Below, in pieces: positions 6,209 through 11,352 of a stretch of 11,352 nt of DNA (the stretch's first letter is position 1; each line of letters begins with the position of its first letter). Both the position numbers and the translations under genes were made by a program. The stretch comes from an uncultured bacterium (lineage in GTDB: Bacteria > Bacillota_A > Clostridia > Oscillospirales > Oscillospiraceae), in contig CAMEHJ010000017.1 of the NCBI GenBank assembly GCA_945917385.1, forward strand, positions 1 to 11,352. The letters run 5' to 3'. Below the pieces are notes generated by a model, which was not told the origin of the DNA, did not search any database, and saw nothing but the letters and a program-made list of their open reading frames with translations.

Positions 6209-7487
6209 CGCGCTGCGCGGAAAGCGCGTTTTGTGCGCGGTTTCCGGCGGGGCAGACTCGATGTGTCTTTTAAGCCTGCTGTTTTCACGCGGAATAGACG
6301 TCTATGCCGCCCACTTTGAGCATGGCATAAGGGGAGAGGAAGCTCAGCGCGACGCACAGTTCGTCAAAGAGTGGTGCGCGCAGCGAAGCATACCCTGCAT
6401 TATTGAACACGGCGACGCGCCGAAAGCGGCAAAGGAGAGAGGATTGAGTCTTGAGACCGCCGCGAGGGAGCTTCGATACGAGTTTCTTGAGAAAACGGCG
6501 GATGAGCAAGGGTGCGACGTTATCGCAACGGCGCACAACGCCGACGACAATACCGAGACACTTATCCTCAATCTGACGCGCGGAACAGGCGGCGCCGGGC
6601 TCTGCGGCATCCCGCCGACACGCGGAAAGATTGTCAGACCGCTGCTCAAGGTCACGAGAGCGGAAATTGAGGAATATCTGCGTGAAAACGGCATCCCCCA
6701 TGTCGAGGACAGCACGAACGCGCAGGACGAATACAGCCGCAATCTCATTCGCCACCGGGTCATCCCGGCGCTCAGGGAGATCAATCCCGCGCTCTCGCGC
6801 TCAGCCGCAAGAACGGCGGAGCTTATGGCGCGCGACCAAGACTGCCTTGAGGGACTGGCAGACGAATTTATGGCGGAGCATTTCGACGGGGAGAGCCTTC
6901 CGGCGCAGGCGCTGTCGCGGCTTCACCCGGCGATCGCGACGAGAGTCATAAGAAAATTCGTCGGGGGCGGCGTTTCTATGGAGCAGACCGACGCGATACT
7001 CTCTCTCACAAAAACGAGCGAGCGCGGCTATGCCGATATTCCGGGGAGAAGAGTGTGCTGTGAGCGCGGCAGGCTCCGGCTCTGCACGGAGGATGATGTT
7101 TCGATAGGGGAGATAAGGCTCGTCCCCGGCGAAACGATAGATATACCGGCGCTTGGACTTGAAATCCGCGCGGAAATTACAGATTACGGCAGAGAAATTA
7201 ACGGCTTGTTCAAGACTTATTGTCTGAGATATGAGAATATATGCGGTGACGTCACTGTGACCGGACGCAGAAACGCCGATAAGTACCGCCCGCGCGGCAG
7301 ACACTGCACAAAAACCCTGAAAAGCCTCTTTTCGGAGAAGGGCTATACCGAGCGCGAAAAAAATTCCGCACTCGTTTTCAGAGACGGGCACGGCATCCTC
7401 GCCGTCTCCGGCTTTCCCGCAGACGAGAGGACGGAGGCTGTACCCGGAGACAGAGTCTTGCTGATACAGATAAAAAAACGTGATTAA
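6189..7487 (+). CDS. tilS: tRNA(Ile)-lysidine synthetase TilS
   Basis: A 432-residue protein. The N-terminal PP-loop ATPase domain has SGGADS (19-24), HGIRGEE (45-51), HNADDNTET (116-124), RGTGGAGLCGI (131-141) and DSTN (174-177). A middle substrate-binding region follows, and the C-terminal TilS domain (about 352-428) holds the KTLKSLF segment. The enzyme attaches lysine to C34 of tRNA-Ile(CAU) using ATP, so the tRNA reads AUA. The ATG at 6189 lies inside the end of dnaB; GAGGG at 6176-6180 is 8 nt before it, and the adjacent ATG at 6192 is an equally possible start. Its place directly upstream of hpt and ftsH is the conserved Firmicute arrangement, which supports the call independently of the motifs. 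Confidence 0.95.
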   Translation: MMTDAVDALRGKRVLCAVSGGADSMCLLSLLFSRGIDVYAAHFEHGIRGEEAQRDAQFVKEWCAQRSIPCIIEHGDAPKAAKERGLSLETAARELRYEFLEKTADEQGCDVIATAHNADDNTETLILNLTRGTGGAGLCGIPPTRGKIVRPLLKVTRAEIEEYLRENGIPHVEDSTNAQDEYSRNLIRHRVIPALREINPALSRSAARTAELMARDQDCLEGLADEFMAEHFDGESLPAQALSRLHPAIATRVIRKFVGGGVSMEQTDAILSLTKTSERGYADIPGRRVCCERGRLRLCTEDDVSIGEIRLVPGETIDIPALGLEIRAEITDYGREINGLFKTYCLRYENICGDVTVTGRRNADKYRPRGRHCTKTLKSLFSEKGYTEREKNSALVFRDGHGILAVSGFPADERTEAVPGDRVLLIQIKKRD

Positions 7488-7495
7488 TCACAGCA

Positions 7496-7560
7496 TCCCC
7501 CATTTCGCCGGGGGAAACATTTCATTTCTATTTGTGCCGCGCATTGCGGCGAAATGAGGT
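7496..7560 (+). promoter_or_regulatory. Structured leader before hpt with competing inverted repeats
   Basis: Two hairpins can form together: TCCCCC (7496-7501) with GGGGGA (7510-7515), and GCCGC (7536-7540) with GCGGC (7546-7550). Alternatively CATTTCGCC (7501-7509) can pair perfectly over 9 bp with GGCGAAATG (7548-7556). That pairing excludes the first two and includes the first base of the hpt Shine-Dalgarno core GAGG (7556-7559). This could be a regulatory RNA switch or coincidence. It does not match a purine riboswitch core as far as I can see. Confidence 0.35.
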
Positions 7561-7566
7561 ATTAAG

Positions 7567-8103
7567 ATGAAAAACGATATCGAGAGCGTACTTATCAGCG
7601 CCGAGGAAATTCAGCGCAAGGTTTCCGAAATGGGCAGACAGATATCCGCAGACTACGCCGGTAAGGAGCCGGTTTTTGTCGGGGTTTTGAAGGGCTGCTT
7701 CATTTTCATGTCCGACCTTATGAGAAACGTGGACATCAACTGCACGATGGACTTCATGGCCGTCTCGTCATACAGCGGGACGAGCACCACGGGCGCAGTC
7801 AAGATAAACAAAGACCTCAGTGAGGATATCGAGGGACGCGACGTTATCATCGTCGAGGACATCCTCGACTCCGGCATAACGCTCAGCTATCTCAAGGGCT
7901 ACCTGCTCAACAGAAAGCCCGCATCAATCAAAATCGCAACATTGATGGATAAGCCCGCAAGACGCCGCGCGGATGTTTACGCCGACTACTCCTGCTTTGA
8001 GGTGCCGGATGCGTTCGTCGTAGGCTACGGTCTTGACTATAACGAGAAGTACCGCAATCTGCCGTATATCGGCGTGCTCAAGCCGGAAATCTACGAAAAA
8101 TAA
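7567..8103 (+). CDS. hpt: Hypoxanthine phosphoribosyltransferase
   Basis: A 178-residue type I phosphoribosyltransferase of the normal bacterial HPRT length. The PRPP-binding loop VIIVEDILDSGIT (93-105) contains the two acidic residues Glu97 and Asp98. PVFVGVLKGCFIF (35-47) is the PPi loop region, SSYSGTSTTG (67-76) the flexible catalytic loop, and VVGYGLDYNEKYRNLPYIG (151-169) the C-terminal purine-binding segment. It converts hypoxanthine (and usually guanine) with PRPP to IMP (and GMP) in purine salvage, in the cytosol. The start has GAGGT (7556-7560) 6 nt upstream. It follows tilS after 79 bp and precedes ftsH by 49 bp, the conserved tilS-hpt-ftsH order. Confidence 0.96.
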   Translation: MKNDIESVLISAEEIQRKVSEMGRQISADYAGKEPVFVGVLKGCFIFMSDLMRNVDINCTMDFMAVSSYSGTSTTGAVKINKDLSEDIEGRDVIIVEDILDSGITLSYLKGYLLNRKPASIKIATLMDKPARRRADVYADYSCFEVPDAFVVGYGLDYNEKYRNLPYIGVLKPEIYEK

Positions 8104-8152
8104 TTATTGATTACAGATATTTTTCCTCAAATCCGAAGGAAGTGACAGACGC

Positions 8153-10183
8153 TTGAAATCTAATCCCAAAAGAATCCGCGACCTTGGCTTTTACGTTCTG
8201 CTTGTTGTTATTATGATTGCCGTTGTGTTTACAATGGGGCAGGAGACAAAGGCCGAAGAAATCAAAAATTACTCGGAGCTGATAGACCTTTTTGAAAGCG
8301 AGAAGGTCAAGTCGTTCAGAACCGAGGGTACCGAGCTTATCGTGCTTGAAGTGCGTACCGACGACCCCGCGAAGCCCACAAAGGAGATGTCCTATAACCT
8401 CTATAACTTCGCCGTCTTTTACGAGGACTTCAAGGACATCATCAGCGAGCAGTACAAGGCCGGCATAATCGAGAAGTATGATTATGACGAGGGCTTTGTC
8501 GTGCCCTGGTGGGCAAGCTTTTTGCCGTACCTGCTCATCATGGGCGGCGGAATGTTCCTCTGGTACATGATGATGAACCGGGGCGGAGGCGGTGCAGGCG
8601 CCATCGGCAAGTTCTCCAAGGCGCGCACCAGACTCGGCAGCGACGAGAAGAATAAAAAGACCTTTGCGGATGTCGCGGGCTGCGACGAGGAAAAGGAAGA
8701 GCTAAGCGAGATCGTTGACTTCCTGAAAAACCCCAAGGCGTACACCGCAATGGGCGCGCGCGTGCCTAAGGGAGTTCTGCTTGTCGGCCCTCCGGGCACC
8801 GGTAAGACACTGCTTGCCAAGGCCGTGGCGGGCGAGGCGGGGGTCCAGTTCCTCTCCATCTCCGGCTCCGACTTTGTTGAGCTCTATGTCGGCGTCGGCG
8901 CGGGGCGTGTGCGCGACCTGTTTGAGCAGGCCAAGAAGGCAGCGCCCGCAATCATATTCATCGACGAGATCGACGCCGTCGGCCGTCAGAGAGGCAGCGG
9001 CCTCGGCGGCGGACACGACGAGCGCGAACAGACCCTCAACCAGCTCCTTGTCGAGATGGACGGCTTCGGCAGCAACGAGGGCGTTATCGTCATGGCGGCG
9101 ACGAACCGCGCGGATATCCTCGATAACGCGCTTCTGCGTCCCGGCCGCTTTGACAGACAGGTCTATGTCGGCCTGCCCGATATCAAGGGCCGCGAGGCCA
9201 TACTCAAAATTCATGCCCGCGACAAGCAGCTTGCCGAGGACGTTGACCTCAACTCCATCGCAAAGGGCACTCCGGGCTTTGCCGGCGCAGACCTTGAAAA
9301 CCTGATGAACGAGGCGGCACTGCTGGCCGTTCGCAGAAAGCACCGCTTTATCGACATGGCAGACATCGACGAGGCCATACTCAAGGTTCAGATGGGTCCC
9401 GAGAAGAAGAGCCGCAAGATGAGCGAGAAGGCGAGAAAGCTCACCGCTTATCACGAGTCCGGTCACGCCGTCACGGGGCACTACCTCACCCATGTTGACC
9501 CCGTCCACTATATCACCATTATCCCCAGAGGCATGGCGGGCGGATTTACCCTGTTCAGACCGCAGGAGGATCTTGAAAACTTCAAGTCAAAGAGCGAGAT
9601 GTTTGAAAACATCATTATGGCGCTCGGCGGCAGAATAGCGGAAAAGCTGTTCCTTGACGACATCTCCACCGGCGCGTCCGGCGATATCCAGCAGGCAAGC
9701 TCCATCGCCCGCGACATGGTGATGAAATACGGCATGAGTGACAGGCTCGGCCCCATTTCCTACGACACCTCCGGGCACAGCATCTTCATCGGGCGCGACT
9801 TCGGTCAGACCAAGAGCTATTCCGAGGAGACTGCCGCGATGATCGACGAGGAGGTCAAGCACATCTTCGACGCGGCTTCCGAGGCCTGCGAAAAGCTTCT
9901 CAGCGAGCACGCGGACGAGCTTCGCGCGATTGCGGAGTACCTGCTTGAGCACGAGACGATGGACGCGGAGGAGTTCAACTACTTCTTCGAGCACGGCAGC
10001 TTCATGCCGGAGAGCGTGAAGGCGGCGCGGAATGTCAAGCATGACGACACGATTGAGCGCCCCGCGCGCAAGATATCCATGACCGACGGCTACGCCGAGG
10101 AGAAGAACGATGCATTGCCCTCTGAGACGGCTGCAAGCGAGCCTGCACCGCAGACCGAGCCGTCCGGCGAGAATAAAGAATAA
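8153..10183 (+). CDS. ftsH: ATP-dependent zinc metalloprotease FtsH
   Basis: A 676-residue membrane AAA protease. TM1 (about 12-28) and TM2 (about 119-140) enclose an extracytoplasmic region of about 90 residues. The AAA domain has Walker A GPPGTGKT (212-219), Walker B IIFIDEID (267-274) and the second region of homology ending in RPGRFDR (329-335). The pore loop reads YVGVG (245-249), with Tyr where many FtsH proteins have Phe. The zinc protease site is HESGH (434-438, catalytic Glu435), with Asp511 in TGASGD as probable third ligand. A hydrophilic tail rich in Glu, Pro, Ser and Thr follows (about 630-676). It should form a membrane hexamer degrading damaged or regulated proteins. The start codon is TTG; no ATG or GTG lies in frame between it and the upstream stop at 8108. 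AAGGAAG (8136-8142) is 10 nt before it. It is the last gene of the run. Confidence 0.96.
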   Translation: MKSNPKRIRDLGFYVLLVVIMIAVVFTMGQETKAEEIKNYSELIDLFESEKVKSFRTEGTELIVLEVRTDDPAKPTKEMSYNLYNFAVFYEDFKDIISEQYKAGIIEKYDYDEGFVVPWWASFLPYLLIMGGGMFLWYMMMNRGGGGAGAIGKFSKARTRLGSDEKNKKTFADVAGCDEEKEELSEIVDFLKNPKAYTAMGARVPKGVLLVGPPGTGKTLLAKAVAGEAGVQFLSISGSDFVELYVGVGAGRVRDLFEQAKKAAPAIIFIDEIDAVGRQRGSGLGGGHDEREQTLNQLLVEMDGFGSNEGVIVMAATNRADILDNALLRPGRFDRQVYVGLPDIKGREAILKIHARDKQLAEDVDLNSIAKGTPGFAGADLENLMNEAALLAVRRKHRFIDMADIDEAILKVQMGPEKKSRKMSEKARKLTAYHESGHAVTGHYLTHVDPVHYITIIPRGMAGGFTLFRPQEDLENFKSKSEMFENIIMALGGRIAEKLFLDDISTGASGDIQQASSIARDMVMKYGMSDRLGPISYDTSGHSIFIGRDFGQTKSYSEETAAMIDEEVKHIFDAASEACEKLLSEHADELRAIAEYLLEHETMDAEEFNYFFEHGSFMPESVKAARNVKHDDTIERPARKISMTDGYAEEKNDALPSETAASEPAPQTEPSGENKE

Positions 10184-10201
10184 AAACCATATTTGACTCA
10201 G

Positions 10202-10233
10202 AAGGCTGTCCTAATTTTTGGGACAGCCTTTTT
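10202..10233 (+). terminator. Intrinsic terminator after ftsH
   Basis: AAGGCTGTCC (10202-10211) pairs perfectly over 10 bp with GGACAGCCTT (10221-10230), with a 9-nt loop and a five-T tract (10229-10233). It lies 19 bp after the ftsH stop and is the first convincing terminator of the unit that starts at gdpP. Confidence 0.9.
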
Positions 10234-10577
10234 GAGACAGTCAAAGCATCCCTTTTTCCTTGCCTCCCTCTGACGAGGGAGGCAAGGGGGCGATGGGAAT
10301 GAAGTCATTCGGGACGGGAACCCTGCGCCCGTCCCCTACGGGTGATGATTTGAGAAATTTGGAACGGCACTCAGGCCGTTCCCTACGAAAAGCTTGAAAC
10401 GATGTAGGGAACGACCCATGTGTCGTTCCTTTGCGCTGGGCAAAGCCCTCTCAGTCAGCTTCGCTGACAGCTCGTCTCCGGTCTAAGAGCCGCCTGACGG
10501 CGGTTGACTTCCGACACGCGCCTGCGGGCGTCGCCTCGTCAGAGGGAGCCAAGTGAGCTGTCTCATCATTTTTGAGA
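10229..10577 (+). repeat. MITE-like noncoding element made of multiple hairpins
   Basis: No gene is visible between ftsH and the ECF gene; most of the gap is this element. TGAGACAG (10233-10240) and CTGTCTCA (10558-10565) are inverted ends. Further in, TCCCTCTGACGAGG (10265-10278) is the exact inverse of CCTCGTCAGAGGGA (10534-10547). TTTTTGAGA occurs directly at 10229-10237 and 10569-10577 and could be a target-site duplication. Inside are stems at 10258-10270/10275-10287 (13 bp), 10311-10318/10328-10335, 10361-10368/10375-10382, 10408-10415/10422-10429, 10454-10459/10463-10468 and 10490-10494/10499-10503. The right end is homologous to positions 1-80. It looks like a nonautonomous transposed element or a modular intergenic repeat of a type I recall from gut Oscillospirales. 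No transposase is present. Confidence 0.7.
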
Positions 10578-10583
10578 AATATT

Positions 10584-10615
10584 TGTAACCTTTATGCGCT
10601 GAGAAGTGTATTATT
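10584..10615 (+). promoter_or_regulatory. Candidate ECF-type promoter of the sigma factor operon
   Basis: TGTAACC (10584-10590) followed after 15 bp by GTGTATTATT (10606-10615) resembles an ECF sigma promoter with an AAC-containing -35, as expected for an autoregulated ECF gene. A sigma-70 reading is weaker: TATTAT (10609-10614) lacks a good -35 at proper spacing. It begins 6 bp after the end of the repeat element. Confidence 0.4.
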
Positions 10616-10657
10616 ATTGAAGGCCTTCAAAATCATTTTTCGGCAGAGGAATGTCCC

Positions 10658-11140
10658 ATGAGAATACAGACAGAGATACTGATAGACAGATACCGGGACA
10701 GACTGTTCGCGGCGGCGTTCAGCGTGTGCAGAAATGCCGAGGACGCGGACGACGTTGTTCAGGAGACGTTTATCAAGTATCACACGCAGACGAGACAGTT
10801 TGAAAGCGAAGAACATATCAGGGCATGGCTCATCCGGGTGGCGGTGAACGCGGCGATGAACATTAACCGCTCGTTCTGGCGGAGGGCAAGCGTTCCGCTG
10901 GAGGACTACATGGAGACGCTTGAATTTGAAACGCCTGAGGCGGAGACCCTGTTCGACGAGGTTATGAGACTGCCGGAGAAGTACAGGGTGGTCATACACC
11001 TGTTTTATTACGAGGACTGCCCGGTAAAGGAAATCGCTGACATTCTGAAGCTGAGCGAGGGCAATGTGAGGGTAAGACTTAACCGTGCCCGCACGCTGCT
11101 CAAAAACAGACTTGGGGAGGACTGGAACGATGACGAATAG
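10658..11140 (+). CDS. ECF-family RNA polymerase sigma factor
   Basis: A 160-residue sigma-70-family protein with only regions 2 and 4, the ECF layout. Region 2 spans about 5-72, with DADDVVQETFIK (29-40) in the core-binding helix and HIRAWLIRVAVNAAMN (53-68) in the promoter-melting/-10 recognition part. Region 4 spans about 96-150, with LPEKYRVVIHLFYYED (105-120) and the helix-turn-helix VKEIADILKLSEGNVRVRLN (123-142). The start is supported by AGAGGA (10645-10650) 7 nt upstream. The next gene starts 8 nt before this gene's stop codon, implying translational coupling, typical of sigma/anti-sigma pairs. What signal it answers cannot be told from this window. The specific ECF group is not assigned. 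Confidence 0.93.
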   Translation: MRIQTEILIDRYRDRLFAAAFSVCRNAEDADDVVQETFIKYHTQTRQFESEEHIRAWLIRVAVNAAMNINRSFWRRASVPLEDYMETLEFETPEAETLFDEVMRLPEKYRVVIHLFYYEDCPVKEIADILKLSEGNVRVRLNRARTLLKNRLGEDWNDDE

Positions 11141-11352
11141 AGAAAGATACAAGCAGGCGTTCGGAGCGATCCATGCCTCCGGGGAAATCAATTTGGAGGC
11201 TGACATGAAAAATTATTCGGCAAGGGCGATAAGAAGAACGGCGGCAGTGTGCATATGCGCGGTGATGCTGCTTTGCGCCGGGGTCACGGCGTTTGCGGTA
11301 AACACGGAACTGAAAACGATACTCGGCTGGGGCGGCAACTCGGAGATACGGC
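11130..11352 (+). CDS. Membrane companion of the ECF sigma factor, probable anti-sigma factor (partial)
   Basis: This open frame starts at an ATG overlapping the sigma gene by 11 bp and runs off the window end after 74 full codons. GGGGAGG at 11114-11120 lies 9 nt upstream. The protein begins MTNRERYKQAFGAIHASGEI, a short cytoplasmic part of about 37 residues, and then has one hydrophobic segment (about 38-57) preceded by Arg-Arg. An AFAVNTE segment follows, so the rest is probably extracytoplasmic. No zinc-binding HxxxCxxC anti-sigma motif appears in the visible part. The short N-terminus ending in HAS resembles, from memory, the membrane proteins paired with ECF factors in Clostridia (DUF4179-like). 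Anti-sigma activity is inferred mainly from position and topology. Confidence 0.75.
   Translation, partial: MTNRERYKQAFGAIHASGEINLEADMKNYSARAIRRTAAVCICAVMLLCAGVTAFAVNTELKTILGWGGNSEIR

Noticed and set aside
10258..10287. The 13-bp GC-rich hairpin as a second terminator
   Set aside because: No T tract follows on either strand: the plus strand continues in G, and the minus strand in A. It is better explained as part of the repeat element.
10311..10429. Regularly spaced hairpins as a CRISPR array
   Set aside because: The modules differ in sequence, one is inverted, spacing is irregular, and no cas genes are present.
10184..10657. A tRNA or other standard RNA gene in the ftsH-sigma gap
   Set aside because: The hairpins do not form a cloverleaf with conserved T-loop sequence, and no known riboswitch core is recognisable.

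Overview
The window reads as chromosomal DNA from a moderately GC-rich, gut-type anaerobic Firmicute, most likely a Clostridia/Oscillospiraceae-like organism. The reasons are the gene order gdpP-rplI-dnaB-tilS-hpt-ftsH, the strong GGAGG-type ribosome binding sites, an ECF sigma factor followed by a small membrane companion, and a hairpin-rich intergenic repeat of a kind I recall from gut Oscillospirales. The assignment is an inference from gene content; no rRNA or other taxonomic marker is present.

Layout. Positions 1-73 are the end of a palindromic intergenic repeat plus a 23-bp tandem duplication, followed by a strong bidirectional terminator (102-133). On the minus strand, 161-1118 is a two-gene operon (a LUD/DUF162 protein, then a small cupin) with its own promoter at 1151-1180. 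Next, also on the minus strand, is a sugar-phosphate nucleotidyltransferase (1181-2200). Its C-terminus looks like the last domain of a phosphohexomutase, joined directly to the nucleotidyltransferase by a Cys/Asp-rich linker. An AT-rich divergent intergenic region (2201-2349) carries a good plus-strand promoter.

From 2350 to 10183 six plus-strand housekeeping genes follow with gaps of 79 bp or less or an overlap: a GdpP-type cyclic-di-AMP phosphodiesterase, ribosomal protein L9, the replicative helicase DnaB, tRNA(Ile)-lysidine synthetase TilS, hypoxanthine phosphoribosyltransferase and the membrane protease FtsH. I see no convincing internal terminator, so they may form one transcription unit ending at the strong terminator at 10202-10233. 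The unit combines second-messenger turnover, translation, replication, tRNA decoding, purine salvage and membrane protein quality control. This grouping is partly conserved in Firmicutes.

From 10229 to 10577 there is a roughly 330-bp noncoding repeat element made of several hairpins, with short inverted ends. Its right end is homologous to the repeat at the window's left edge. It abuts an ECF sigma factor gene (10658-11140) that overlaps the start of a membrane protein gene, cut by the window end, which probably encodes the sigma factor's regulator.

Most of the window is ordinary core genome. The items most worth a second look are the apparently internally deleted nucleotidyltransferase-mutase fusion, the three covarying hairpin modules within the intergenic repeat, the His-to-Asn change in the GdpP GGGH motif, and the possible alternative RNA structures in front of hpt. 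I did not find a clearly novel defence, mobile or biosynthetic system.
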